Below are positions 23,791 to 35,960 of a stretch of 64,000 nt of DNA, in pieces. Position 1 is the first letter of the stretch. Each line of letters starts with the position of its first letter. The DNA is from Nereocystis luetkeana. Lineage: Eukaryota > Sar > Phaeophyceae > Laminariales > Laminariaceae. The notes beneath the pieces were generated by a model. The model was not told where the DNA came from, made no database searches, and saw only the letters and a program-made list of their open reading frames with translations. Made by a program: the position numbers and the translations under genes. The stretch lies in assembly GCA_031213475.1 (NCBI GenBank), contig JARUPZ010000021.1, forward strand, positions 3,034,001 through 3,098,000, in the 5' to 3' direction.

Positions 23791-24831
23791 ATAATGTATT
23801 AGTCGTCCCGATCCTAGTCCATTACTAAACCGAGTAATACTGGCAGGTGCATGTTAGAAACCAAACAGGCTAAAACCGTCAAACGCATATATTACCACGC
23901 CGTCCGGACCAACGATGTGTATGTATGTACCTCTTGTCTCGTTATTCAGTACCGACCCAAATTTCTGTCAAATAACCGCACCGTTCTCCATGATTAATAT
24001 TGCCGGGCGTGTACTGTTGTTGCTGCTGTACTGTACAGTACAGTACGACTCTTTGTTGTATTACCGTCTACACCCACCCATTCATTGTGGTCCACAGCGA
24101 ATATCCGTCTCCGAAAATGGCCCGGGGTCCACACGGCACTGTCGCTTTTTTCCGTTATTTTTTTAAAGAAACACGGATGGATGAAGAAATGAAACCGTCG
24201 CTACAACAACAGCAGTAGATGTTGAGTCCCAGAATGGTTCAACCGTCAGTAGTAGTGGTCCTGTACACTGAATGTAGTATGTAGTATTACACCGCACGAC
24301 CGGATCGTTTTGGTTTCGTCGGGTCGTTTGTCCGTGATTCTTTCATCAGGCTGAACACAAAGAGTCAAGATTTAAATTTGAATCTGCCGAGTCGAGCATG
24401 GCGCCGCCCACGGGCACCCCCCCACCCTCGCACACTAGCTCACTCCCATCTGGTACCCTCCTTCCAGTGTTTTCTTCCTGCGCCTGCCATATATACTCTG
24501 CCCCGCCTTCTGTGCTGCAAGACAACCTGCCCGCCGACACAGCAGCAACATCAGCAACAACCTTGAGGGCGTCCGATCATACACCTACTACGGACAGTAC
24601 TGCTACGACTACCTGTACTACTAATACTACTTCTTAGGTTCGCGACGACAGACTGGTACTGCCTGGCATATCGTATTGTTCGGCTATATCCTGCGGCAAT
24701 CACCGTCATCGTAGGCGACAACCAGAATACTTCATTGTTGCATAGGATCGAAGCTCGACTTGAAGATGTGCGTGTACGATCTGCCTGCCGACAGCTGTTG
24801 GGCCGTGAACGAGACTGAGCTACAAGCGACG

Positions 24832-24842
24832 GTGAGAGAGAG

Positions 24843-24900
<58 letters not shown>
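24832..24900. repeat. (GA)n microsatellite
   Basis: GA/GGGA/AAAG units of about 70 bp. The unit 2 counterpart (48264-48340) is 8 bp longer. Confidence 0.9.
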
Positions 24901-24905
<5 letters not shown>

Positions 24906-26100
24906 GTGTCGGTCGGTCCGTCGATTCGCGCAAAGTTTTCGCCGTGGGATTCGAGTTCTGTACTACAGTAGACGGCATTGTGACAACAAACGCAGCTGGT
25001 CAACATCCAGCAGAAAATAGTGTTTTGATTTGGTATGGTTTGGCGTTGTTTTTTGCTTGGTCACCTCCTGTTTTGTTGTGTCACCGGCGCACTTCCGTTG
25101 CTGTCGCCTACCGCATGCGTATGCAGCTGTGTGTACTGAAGTCTCATGTACTCTTACGTGCGTGCTCACTACTACTGTGCTGCTGCTGTGCCTTGGATGG
25201 AAATGCTGCACCATGGTCCTATACTTTTGCTGCGGTATGGCGACACATTGCGTCTGATCTGCAAGCATGTACAGTGCATCTAAACCGGGCGTGTGTCAGA
25301 CCTAGAGCCTGTCATCATACGTAAAGTTACAGCTGAAAGCGCGGTCTCGGTATTTTAGTTTTGCCCGGTCGCCCCCTCCAATTGTCACCGAAACACTCCC
25401 CTTCACTCAACTTCTGTCACCTTTATCCGAATACCGACGTGCTTGCAGTCTCCCGTACCTATGCGTACCTACAGCAGTTACAGTAGTACTACTGTAGCAT
25501 GGGCACACGCTTCCCTCCTCCCTCCTCGCTCCGGTGTTTCGTTCCCGTATCATACCGAACCACTTTGTCCTGTAGTAATAAAATGAACTTTTACGCATTA
25601 ATTGACTATCAAAACGTTCCGTACATATATATCGGTACAAAGTGGTACTTACTTGGTGTGATACCATACCTCACCGAGTATACACCCGGCGTGTAATAAT
25701 GCTGTACGTTAATCTCCTCTTCTTGTCTTTCTTCATCTATCTCCCCATTTACGCTCTATCTTTGCCCTTATGTTATCACTCCCTCCCATTAATATCAACA
25801 GCCGTAACTCAGATCCGGGGTCGTAAAGCAGGCTCCCCTCCCCCCCCTCCCCTCCCCCCTCCCCTCCCCTCCCTCCCCTCCCCACTACTGCACGGTTCGT
25901 GCCTCCATTTTAATCGCGAGCAGACTACTTACTGTAAGCCATTTCTCCCCTCGTCGACTATTAATAGCGCCCAATTTTGCCTACCCACGCTACGAACCCT
26001 CAGCAGATACGCTGTGACTTCCTTCCCTTCTCTCCTACTGAAAATAAAACAATGTCACCACGCACGATGGAATTTAAGCTCACGAAATCAACCATATTAA

Positions 26101-26210
26101 TATTACGGAGGACCATAGTTAACAGGACCTATGGTATAGATAAAAAAACTATACATTTAACCGTTTTTACTAACAACATTTGGTCCTGTTAACTATGGTC
26201 CCCCGTAATA
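26101..26210. mobile_element. Palindromic MITE family 2 (TTACGGGGGACCATAGTTAA)
   Basis: Arms TTACGGAGGACCATAGTTAA and TTAACTATGGTCCCCCGTAA flank an AT-rich loop. A TA dinucleotide lies on each side, as expected for a Tc1/mariner-type target. Four other sites in the unique sequence carry the family. It has no coding capacity. Confidence 0.8.
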
Positions 26211-27469
26211 GCAGCATGCCAGCGTACCACTGAGCCAAGGGGTCCTGCGACCACGGACTGCATTGTATTGTGAGCTAACGTGAGAACAACAACAAACAAC
26301 AACAAAAATACATACCGGTATATAGCAGCCTCGACTTGGGTAAAACCAGGTGGTACACTACTATCGACGGTATACGCACGGTAGACCCTGCGTACTAATA
26401 TTAATAATACTGTACTAATAAGTTGTTGTTTCGTGTTTTTTTTTTTTTTTGGCGTCGATCTGTACGTATCGTTCCTGGAGCCTACGACTGTCAAGCCTCT
26501 GGGTGTCCTCCGCGTATACCGACAACCCCTTCTTGAGCCGTCCCACCCGGATGGGCGAATAACCCCTCTATGACGGGTGGCTTAATGGCCATGCCTGTAT
26601 TACTCAGAACCCACGATAAACCCAAAAACCGTATATGTATCCCTCTACCTTTTACACACCGCGTTTGGCTCTGATTCGCACTAGACTAGAAGTCTTTAAA
26701 TTCCGCACGCCCAAGAAACGCGCCATATTATATGTTAGTATGGAAACCCACTAAACGCGTTTCTGGAAGAGAGAGGAGAGAGGAAGAGAGGAAGAGAAAC
26801 TCTCCACCAACCCTTTTGGGTGTAGGGCCTCTTGACGCGTTCCTTCCCTTCGCTTTTTTTTGTGTTTGGTCTTTTGTCTGCGTTGAGTACCTGATACCTG
26901 GAACCTGATACCTGGAATCTGATACCTGAAAACGGTTACATTTTCGTACGTAGGGTTCCTTCGTTTTTGGTTACTTTTCTTCTTTTCCTTTTTGTATTTT
27001 CGTTTTGTCTGTGCTTTGTTTTGTTGTTGTTGTTGTTGTGTTTGCTGATGAGAGTCTATTACTCTATGACCCGAGGATCTGTACAAGCCATGGAGTAACA
27101 TCAAATGTCAGCAGGTACCTGGTACGTGTCAGAGCGATTTTTTACGTATAAAAATAAAAAAATAAAAAAATACCTGCGCCAAAACCAAGAACATGATGCC
27201 GTTATCGCCGCACGCTGCATGCACTTTTCGTGTTTTTCATCTTCGTTCTTCCGGTGTCGACGACCGCAACCATCCCCGGCCAACACAGTTTTTAGATCCG
27301 ATTGTGATGGGAAATTAAGCGAAAACGGTTTTTTTTCTGGCCTCCCGCGGCACCACCAGCCGGGGGAGGGGCGATTGATCGAGCTACGCTCGGCGCTAGT
27401 CGCTCCGCTCGGCCAGTGTACTACTGCTGCAACCCGGTGTGCTGATTTTTGGTTCCTAGGATATATATA
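26211..27469. other. No gene recognised
   Basis: A T-run lies at 26437-26450. At 26888-26932 there are three tandem 15-bp units (CTGATACCTGGAA-type); the 395-bp element of unit 2 inserted into the matching place. The rest is unassigned. Confidence 0.35.
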
Positions 27470-27578
27470 TATTACGGAGGACCATAGCAAATAGGACCAT
27501 GTATTGGTAGTAAAAATCGCGAAATATTGAGGTTTTTGTACGTACCGTAGGTTCTATTTAATAGGGTCTCCCGTAATA
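27470..27578. mobile_element. Palindromic MITE family 2
   Basis: Begins TATTACGGAGGACCATAG and ends GGGTCTCCCGTAATA. The arms are more diverged than at 26101. TA on both sides. Confidence 0.75.
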
Positions 27579-27598
27579 GTATATAATCGCTACTGGCT

Positions 27599-27905
27599 GA
27601 GTCAGCCAGTACCCAGCCCTAGGTATTGACCTACAATAAATATGTTTACACGCCAAGTGTGGCTCTGATTATTACTGTAGGTTCTCCCCGTCAAATGTGC
27701 GACGCTTCGACGCACGTGTACTTTTCCTCCCGCTACGATCAATTTGTACTACTGAGTCAGCCAGTACCCAGCCCTAGGTATTGACCTACAATAAATATGT
27801 TTACACGCCAAGTGTGGCTCTGATTATTACTGTAGGTTCTCCCCGTCAAATGTGCGACGCTTCGACGCACGTGCACTTTTCCTCCCGCTACGATCAATTT
27901 GTAGC
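27599..27905. repeat. 155-bp direct tandem repeat, two copies
   Basis: Units start at 27599 and 27754 with GAGTCAGCCAGTACCCAGCC and end with GCTACGATCAATTTGTA. The counterpart in unit 2 (51438-51719) has a first copy 25 bp shorter. Confidence 0.85.
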
Positions 27906-28281
27906 ATTGTGATTAATATTATTATCACGTTTGCCATCCTCGACAAAGTGCAAGTAGCATAATGAGCTTCAACTCTGATCACTCATAAATACTCCCGGAA
28001 AAGAAAAAGAACAACACCATGTCCAAGCGCAGCCGAAGCAGAAACGAAAACCTTCGTACGGACCGAACATCGAACAGCCCATGAATACCCCACATTTTCC
28101 CTGGAAAATTCCTGTTCGTATTTCGCCGCATTTCTGTCCTGCGTATCTACGTATCTACGTAAGAATAAAACACGCATACCCACGTGTTTCATGTTCATGC
28201 TTCAGAAGTAGCACTATACATTCTACTGACCTCTGACCAAGGCGGGTATATTACCAACCAGCGACTCGGTGGGCTACCATG

Positions 28282-29150
28282 AATAGCTTACTGCTTGAGG
28301 CAGGCAAAGTACCGAACACTAGCAACTACTGTACATACTACCGTCTAACACGCAAGATACCCCCCCCCGCCTACACCGGAAATTAAATTAACCCATTGAG
28401 GCTGTCATCCATGTGCAAGCCCGCCTCTCAAGCGGTTCTTAGTAGGATGCAACTCACCCTCCATGCGACTCGCCGAACACCTCAAGGCGCTTCGCGCTTG
28501 GTGCAAGCAATGTCTGCCCGGTCGGTGAAAACCCGACATGCCCCGCCCCGGCATTGTAGGGATGCGAGGGTCTATGGTCACACGACAATAGCCATGCATG
28601 AGATCGAGCACATCCTATCGAGTACACCCCCCCTGCCCCCCTCGGGGGGCTAATTTCCGAGCCGACGAGAGAGACACACCCCACGAAAATGGTGTTAGGA
28701 TTATTCGGTTAGGCTTCAGTCGAGCCTTTTACTTTCGGAAGGTTCAATCGACCAGATCTTAAAAAAAAAAAAACGCCTTCCTTGCTCTGTACTGGCACCC
28801 TTAACCTTATCCTCAGTCTGAAAAAAACTAGAGCGCTGAAAAACGATCGCAGCCAGCCCCGTGCGATTTCAACTATTTTTTCATACGTACGGTACAAGGA
28901 CAAGTAGTTGGGAGATTTTCTGGACGAATGCTGAACACCAAGGAGTTTTGTTTCGTGTTCGCTTGGATGTAGTATACCCCCACGTGACTACACGGGCCTA
29001 GTATGACATGAGCACAGCCCCCACCGCCCCCCACCCTGTCCGGAACTCAACAACAACAACAACAAAAGAATTTGGCGTGGCGTGTTTTTTGTTTTCGGAT
29101 ACCCCTCGACTTACTACTAATTAATACTGTAAACCTCACTTTTTCCCCAG
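28282..29150. repeat. Diverged segmental repeat b, copy 1 (interrupted by repeat R)
   Basis: It matches 30718-31285 through landmarks AGCTTACTGCTTGA, CTACTGTACATACTACCGTC, GAGCGCTGAA and GTATACCCCCA-ATGACTACA. Repeat R (28365-28632) sits inside this copy only. No gene recognised. Confidence 0.7.
28365..28632 (+). repeat. Dispersed repeat R
   Basis: Same family as 3300-3541, in the opposite orientation. Sister segment 30790-30830 lacks it, which shows the empty site at a C-run. It may have used the poly-C as target, or carried it along. Confidence 0.7.
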
Positions 29151-29201
29151 TTAGTTTACGATATTGTATGGTCCAGGGTCCAGGCAGAACAGTTTTTCTT
29201 G

Positions 29202-29297
29202 ACCCATTTTAGTGCTGCAGTCCCGTTTTGGGGACAAACCACTCAATTTTCAAGTAGTTTGTCCCCAAAACGGGACTGCGGTTCTAAAAGGGATTAA
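29202..29297. repeat. Palindromic MITE family 1
   Basis: Left arm CAGTCCCGTTTTGGGGACAA and right arm TTGTCCCCAAAACGGGACTG are exact inverses. A loop of about 16 bp separates them. Confidence 0.85.
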
Positions 29298-29590
29298 GGG
29301 GGTACCGGTTTTTTCTCCGTCATTTTTTTTAGAATAATTGACACGTCAAACAAAGTGCTCCAGAATCGCGCGGCCGAGCAGGATTCCAAAACCGGTCTAT
29401 GAAAAACAAATCCACGAGCAATGACCGTTTTTCGATTTTTTTGGGAAACATTACCCCGAAATTACCCCGAAATGTTGAAAAAAAATGATCCTAACCGAAA
29501 TATAAATTAGAGAAGACGCCCACCCCCTACCTGATTCGTCGAGAAGACACATGTATGTATACAGGAGTAGGTAAAATAATGAAGGAAGGG
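29298..29590. other. No gene recognised
   Basis: AT-rich spacer between two repeats. Confidence 0.3.
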
Positions 29591-29596
29591 GTAAAT

Positions 29597-29760
29597 ACAG
29601 CAAATAGAGTAGACAAGCCGAAAGTTGGCACGGAAGGGAGGTAGGCTTGGTGCATGGATTTCCTTTTGTTTCCGAGGTTTTGTTCTTTCGGGGGATTTAT
29701 GAGTGATCCATGTTGAAGATCATGCTGTATATTGTCGGATGGCAAGAGAAATAATAATAA
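29597..29760 (+). repeat. (AAT)-tailed retroposon fragment, copy 1
   Basis: It reads GAGTAGACAAGCCGAAAGTTG, then GTTTCCGAGGTTTT-TTCTTTCGGG, TGTTGAAGATCATGCTG and TTGTCGGATGGCAAGAGAAA, ending AATAATAA. Other copies share this 3' end but start at different 5' points. That is typical of 5'-truncated LINE or SINE tails. The parent element is not recognised. Confidence 0.65.
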
Positions 29761-30111
29761 CGTATTACATGTATATCCACAATGTCGCATCTGTCCATAC
29801 ACGATAATATACGTGTCATATACACCATGAAGATTGATGAAAATAATTTTCTCGGCCCACATCTTTATGTAAGCAAGAAGAAAAAACACTGAACCATTGT
29901 CCAAGTCCAATTCATCCGAATCCGAGCAGTTTTTCGACATCCATCGTGCAGATTTTGCGCTATTGTCTCCACAGCTGGACACGAGAAAAGTGGGGTCTTC
30001 GCCTATATCTCCCTTCACAATAGAGATGACAATAAAATATTATTTCCAGAAATTTGCCCCAGGACGCGATACGTTCAAACCGGTGTAAAAAAACTAATAA
30101 AGCCAAAGACA

Positions 30112-30281
30112 GCAAAATAAATAGTAGAGTAGACAAGCCGAAAGTTGGCACGAAAGGGAGGTAGACTTGGTGCATGGGTTTCCTTCTGTTTCCGAGGTTT
30201 TCTTCTTTCGGGAAAGTTATGAGTGATTCATGTTGAAGATCGTGCTGCACATTGTCGGATGGCAAGAGAAACAATAATAAA
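30112..30281 (+). repeat. (AAT)-tailed retroposon fragment, copy 2
   Basis: About 90% like copy 1 over the same span. It ends GGCAAGAGAAACAATAATAA. Confidence 0.65.
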
Positions 30282-30485
30282 GACAAGCGTGTCGACCTCC
30301 AAAATCTTAACCAAGTTTTGTCGGAAAAACAGAAAATTCTGAAACACTGGTTCGATCCGTCTGAAACAGAGGGTTCTGGCAATATATTCCATGTCTTCTG
30401 AAAAATAAGTGACCACCTCGAAACAATTCAATACGTAAATGTCGAACTTCTGGAAAAAAATGTTCTGCCTGGAGTATACTGGTAT

Positions 30486-31520
30486 GACCCAGTCAATACT
30501 CATAAGGGGCTTTTACGTTTTTTGGTCTATTTTCGTCAAGTCTGATCGATACATCTTCTATGCACTACCTGGTATGTATGTTTGAAGACATGGGGTTCTG
30601 GATCCCCTTTGGTAAGTGAGTAGTTGATAGTGTGACTGGAACAAACGCTATATTCGGCCACATGGTAGCTTGAACAACAATACCTCCCCTGTGTATACAA
30701 GATGCTTACCTGGTACCTATTAACAGCTTACTGCTTGAAGCAAAGTACCCAACACTACAGTAGCAACTACTGTACATACTACCGTCTAACACGCAAGATA
30801 ACACCCCCTTCCCCCCCCCCTCATTCCCCTCGGAACAGATTCCCGAGCCGACGAGGGGTGCACACCCCATGAAAAATGTTGTTGGGATTACTCCGGTTAG
30901 AGTTTAGTCGAACGTTTTTATTTTTGGAAGGCTCAATCGACCATATATTTTCCGAAAACACAGCAGTTGCTCCTTACTGGCAACCCTTAACCTTCCCCTT
31001 AGTCCGAAAAAACTGGAGCGCTGAAGAGCGATCGCAGCCAGCCCTGTGCGCAGTTAACGCTCTTTTCAATCAGTTGGGAGATTTCTGGACGAAATTAAAA
31101 AACAAGTATTGTTGTTTCATGTTTAGCTTGGATTTAGTATACCCCCATATGACTACAGCCACGCATCACGTGAGTACCACCACCCCCCCCCCCCCCCCCC
31201 GTCCTGTCTGGGGCTTGAAAAAAAACAAAACAAGCGGCGTGTCGTTTCCTTGTTTCGGATCGGATACCCCTTGACTTACTGCTGGAGTTCTCGATTTTCC
31301 CCGGTCTGTCAATACTCATGAGGGGTTTTACGTTTTTCGTCAATTTTCGTCTAGTCTGATCTGTACATCCTCTATGCACTGTGTCTCAAGTCATCGAGTT
31401 CTGGATCCCCTTTCGTGTGTGGACACTTGGCAGCATGACTGGAACGAACGCTACGTGTGGTCACATGGTAACTTGAACATATATACCAGCCCTGTATATA
31501 CAAGATGCGTAGCTCGCTCC
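30486..31520. repeat. Diverged a-b-a' segmental repeat
   Basis: Segment a (30486-30717) recurs as a' (31305-31520), sharing TCAATACTCAT-AGGGG, TTCTGGATCCCCTTT and TATACAAGATGC. Segment b (30718-31285) lies between and recurs at 28282-29150. This is an older tandem duplication of about 820 bp. A 20-bp C-run lies at 31182-31200. No gene recognised. Confidence 0.65.
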
Positions 31521-31621
31521 ATCGTGCTTTTCTTCTTTTGTTTCAATCGTCCGATCTGCCAGTCACCTAGCTCGCTCTAGAATTTCTTACGTACCCGGTA
31601 CCCGGGATTCCGTGTCCAGTA

Positions 31622-31748
31622 TACGATGAGCCAATGATATGATACGACATGATATTATAGAACATGATTTGATTTAACATCATACCTCGTATGATATAAT
31701 ATGATATAATATGATATGATATGATATAATATGATATGATGTGATATC
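31622..31748. repeat. (TGATATAATA)n minisatellite
   Basis: Degenerate ATGATATAAT/ATGATATG units run for about 125 bp. The counterpart is at 55436-55562. Confidence 0.85.
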
Positions 31749-31973
31749 AGTCGCGTACCAGTATCCGATATAGTTAGCTCTCTCTAGACATAGTAGGCCC
31801 CCAGGGCTTTCCCCTCGGTAGAAACGTTCGAGAGAGAAGGGTATTTCGATCGGAGTGGCGCTGTCTCGAGTGCTACACGCCGAGGACCACAACTCCTCAT
31901 CGCCTCAGAGACGGTCGGACTCCATCGTCTGAGTCTCCTACTCTCACGTTGAGATATACCTAGTAAGACAGCG

Positions 31974-33324
31974 ATGGTGAGGAGGGGAGGGACGATGATA
32001 ACGGGACTCATCGCCCCCCCCCTCCTCGCCGCCGCCCTCTTCTATTTCAACGTGGCAGCAGGAGGGCCAGACCATGGGTCACGACGGTTCCATCGGTGAT
32101 TGGGTAATGCTGGCCCAGGACGTGTAATACTCGAGAGAGCGCCGTTTCGATCAAAATACCTTCCTCTCTTTGCTGTGCTTGTTCTGCAAGGCAAACGAGA
32201 TTGGCGACACCATAGAAAAAAGGGCAAGCGGGATTTTTTTAGTGTTCGGTGACCCAATCGGTATCAGTCGCGTAGCTCGCGGAGCTTGTGTACACAGCTC
32301 GTTCGCTCCAGACTTCGTCCACGAAGTATACCTGGTTCCGTCTTTGGGCGACTTATCCTACCAATCAGTCGCCAGGCTCGCCCTCGCTCACTCTCTCGCT
32401 TGTTGTCTCTTTCCCCTGCGGTTGTTTTGCCATTATCCCCCTCTCGCCTTGCAGGGCAATAACCACCGCCAACCGAAAACAGACATCATCCTAAACGCGG
32501 CACTGCCTCAAGTGCTAGAGGAGGGCCACCAAGATTCAGTACCGCTCGGACCACCCGACCCCATAGGGTGCGTTTTCTACGTATTCCGCCTCGAGGACGA
32601 CGACGACAAGGAAGAGGGAGGAGGGGACGATGACTCATCATCCCCGAGGAGCGAGTCGGACCCAGTGTGGACATCTCCCGATAATCACGGCCCAGCTGGA
32701 TGTAGCAGCGAGGATAGCATCGTGTCCTCATCCCCCTTGTGGTCTCCCGACCCCATCTGGCGCGAGGAGCGCAACGTCGCCGCAGAAAACGGCAGCAGCG
32801 AGAACAGCATCCCTTCCCCGCTGCGGCCGTCGGACCCCATCTGCTTGCTCCCCGTCCTCGACCTGGCAGAGAGCGACAACACCGACGACAGCGAGGAATC
32901 ACCCATCTGCCACCGCCCCGAGCTTCGCGTGGCGGCAAGCGACGAGAGCGAGGACGGCGAGGCCTCGCCCACCGTCTGTCACCCCGAGCGTCACGCCGGA
33001 ACAAGCGCGGACACGGAGGATAGCTTCGAGCCCCTGCTGCTGGGGCTCTCGGATCCCCTGTGGTTCCCCATCCCGGACCTGCTTGAGGCAGAAAGCGACC
33101 GGGGGGGCCTGCGCGACGTGGGCGCTACCTGGATATATTTAGACAGCGAGGAAGAGGAGGAGGAGGAGGGAGGGGGTGACAACCACGACGCGGACTCCAC
33201 GCCTTGGGCGGAGTGGGACCGTGCGAGGAGCTGCGGGGACGACGGGGTACGGGCGGGGAAGGTAGATGGGAGGTGCAGCTGGGCTGAGAGGATGAGCCGC
33301 CTCAGCGAGTGGCTGGGCTTTTAA
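31974..33324 (+). CDS. Acidic repeat protein, unknown function, spliced (unit 1 copy)
   Basis: A likely host gene without a recognised family. The long open frame (32128-33324, stop TAA) has no ATG near its start, so an upstream exon is needed. The best candidate starts at ATG 31974 and encodes a signal-peptide-like segment (MVRRGG then TGLIAPPLLAAALFYF). A second in-phase intron is plausible at 32326-32454 (GTATAC to a pyrimidine tract and TTGCAG, 129 bp). The C-terminal 290 codons are Asp/Glu/Ser-rich. They carry about five imperfect 35-residue repeats built on SDP(I/V/L)W, a PDLL-AE-like segment and SEDS, and an 8-Glu run follows. If the first exon is right, the protein is secreted or membrane-bound. 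The unit 2 copy appears to encode the same protein. Exact splice sites of intron 1 are unresolved. Confidence 0.5.
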
Positions 33325-34021
33325 TTTGCTAAATGGCGTTTGTTCAGTAACCGGATGCTTTGTTTGGGGGGGGGGAGAGATAGCCAGTTGGCTATTGAAT
33401 AGCTGTTGGATCAGATTTTTGAAATCTCCAGGCAAGGTTGGCTGTTCCCCCCCGAAATCTAAGGTTTGGTGTAAGAATGACCCTTGGTGACTGGATGGCG
33501 TTTCGTGGGACATAGCCAGTTGAGATGCCGGGCCGGAAGCCATAAGAGGCTCCAGGCTGGTGATAACGATGATGATGATGATGATGATGATGATGGCTTG
33601 AGTCTTCGGAAAAACAGCAAGTAGGTAAAAAAGAAACCGGGGGCGAAATGAATTTTGTTTTTGTCGTAGGCTTGGGGTATTCAACGAGAGGAAGATGTGG
33701 TGAAATGTGCCTTCGTATGACCGGGCGGGGGGAGGGGGGGGGGTGCTCATGGCTGGGGTGGATTGTTCGTCTCTCGCGCTTTTTGGCGCGCATTTAACCG
33801 GACGAATGTGTGAGACAGTGACGATGCTGACAATGATGCTAATATCGGTAAGATTAATGCCCATCGAATGGGAAGCCTGAATGATAACTTTTGTCTACGT
33901 ATGGATGTATCTGTTCTTTTGTCGGAAGCTCCCGTAATCATCATGGCGGGGTGTCTCTCGAACGATGACGAACGATGCCAGCTCAACAGAATGGGCAGTG
34001 TATGCGCTTGTTCTCTTCTGA
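33325..34021. other. No gene recognised; (GAT)n microsatellite
   Basis: 3' flank of the acidic repeat gene. (GAT)n at 33566-33594 is one triplet longer than in unit 2. G-runs lie near 33366 and 33735. Confidence 0.4.
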
Positions 34022-34391
34022 CAGCCTCACTCAGCGAAAGATCGACACACGAGTCACGCAGAAGCAGCTTATAACCACTTTATCTATGCTGGGTAGTCGC
34101 CAACACCTTGCATGTCCGCGAAAGACCGACGCACGAGTCGCGCAGAGAGCATTTCATCCACTGTGCGTATCAATTGTAGTTTTGAACACCTTGCTCGTCC
34201 GTGAGAGACCGACACACGAGTCGCGCAGAGAGCATTTCATCCACTGTGCGTATCAATTGCAGTTTTGAACACCTTGCATGTCCGCGAAAGACCGACACAC
34301 GAGTCGCGCTGAAAGCAACGTATTATCCACATTATTTAGTTCGCCAACACCTTGCATGTCCGCGAAAGACCGACGTACGAGTCGCGCAGGC
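34022..34391 (+). repeat. Spaced 44-bp repeats, five copies
   Basis: The core is AACACCTTGCATGTCCGCGA followed by AAGACCGACRCACGAGTCGC and GCAG. Full cores start at 34102, 34195, 34268 and 34346; a degraded first core is at about 34022. Spacers are 29-49 bp, and two are near-identical. One frame gives HLACPRKTDxRVAQ repeatedly, but spacing is not in constant phase. Confidence 0.75.
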
Positions 34392-34589
34392 AGCCGGTTG
34401 CCCGCTATGTCAGTCGTCAATGCTTTGCTTGGTAATGACATCGATGTTGATATTATGCCCATGTTGGTATTGCTACTGGTATTTTATATATTAGGTATTA
34501 TCTCCGATCAAACCGCCCACATACCAGTATAGAAGAGCAACTAAAATCAAATGACTTCAAACATGGAAGGTGTTCGTGTTGCTGTTGAT

Positions 34590-35960
34590 ATATTTGCTGA
34601 TATCGATATTGGTATCGCTATTGGTAATGATATCGGTATTGATATTGGTATTGATATTGGTATTGATATCGATATTGGTATTGATATCGGTATTGATATC
34701 GGTATTGATGTTGGTATTGTAGTTGGTATTGATATCGATATTGGTATTGATATTGGTATTGATATCGGTATTGATGTTGGTATTGATATCGGTATTGATA
34801 TCGATATTGGTATTGATATCGGTGTTGATATCGATATTGGTATTGATATTGGTATTGATATCGGTATCGACATTGATATCGGTATTGATATCGGTGTTGA
34901 TATCGATATTGGTATTGATATTGGTATTGATATCGGTATTGATATCGGTGTTGATATCGATATTGGTATTGATATTGGTATTGATATCGGTGTTGATATC
35001 GATATTGATATTGATATTGGTATTGATATTGGTATTGATGTTGGTATTGATATCGGTATTGATATCGATATTGGTATTGATATTGGTATTGATATTGATA
35101 TTGATGTTGGTATTGATATTGATGTTGGTATTGATATTGATATTGATATTGGTATTGATATTGGTATTGATGTTGGTATTGATATCGGTATTGATATCGA
35201 TATTGGTATTGATATTGGTATTGATATTGGTATTGATGTTGGTATTGATATTGATGTTGGTATTGATATTGGTATTGATATTGGTATTGATATTGGTATT
35301 GATGTTGGTATTGTAGTTGGTATTGATATCGATATTGGTTTTGATATTGGTATTGATATCGGTATTGATGTTGGTATTGATATCGATATTGGTATTGATA
35401 TCGGTGTTGACATCGATATTGGTATTGATATTGGTATTGATATCGGTATCGATATTGATATCGGTATTGATATCGGTGTTGATATCGATATTGGTATTGA
35501 TATTGGTATTGATATCGGTATTGATATCGGTGTTGATATCGATATTGGTATTGATATCGGTATTGATATCGGTGTTGATATCGATATTGATATTGATATT
35601 GGTATTGATATTGGTATTGATGTTGGTATTGATATCGGTATTGATATCGATATTGGTATTGATATTGGTATTGATATTGATGTTGGTATTGACATTGATG
35701 TTGGTATTGATATTGATATTGATATTGGTATTGATATTGGTATTGATGTTGGTATTGATATCGGTATTGATATCGATATTGGTATTGATATTGGTATTGA
35801 TGTTGATATTGATGTTGGTATTGATATTGATGTTGGTATTGATATTGGTATTGATATTGGTATTGATGTTGGTATTGATATCGGTGTTGATATCGATATC
35901 GATATTGGTATTGATATCGGTATTGATATCGATGTTGGTATTGATATTGGTATTGATATT
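34590..35960. repeat. 12-bp satellite (GATATYGGTATT)n with higher-order repeat
   Basis: About 1.37 kb of GATATTGGTATT / GATATCGGTATT / GATGTTGGTATT units with 6-bp half-steps. A rare variant (TTGTAGTTGG) recurs 594 bp apart at about 34718 and 35312, so the array holds a higher-order repeat. No stop codon falls in two frames of the plus strand or two of the minus strand, giving long artificial open frames. The array continues after an insertion at 36136-36262. Confidence 0.9.

Larger units (their letters stand above)
22748..26100. other. No gene recognised; AT-rich inverted repeats and microsatellites
   Basis: Around 23023-23150 are overlapping short inverted repeats built on GATTGAAT and CAATCTCGAGATT. 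Open frames of 60-150 codons exist on both strands, but none resembles a family. The longest across the GA tract is not open in both duplication units. Confidence 0.35.

Noticed and set aside
34022-34391. CRISPR array
   Set aside because: Repeats are spaced unevenly (29-49 bp), two spacers are nearly the same, no cas genes are nearby and the DNA is clearly eukaryotic.
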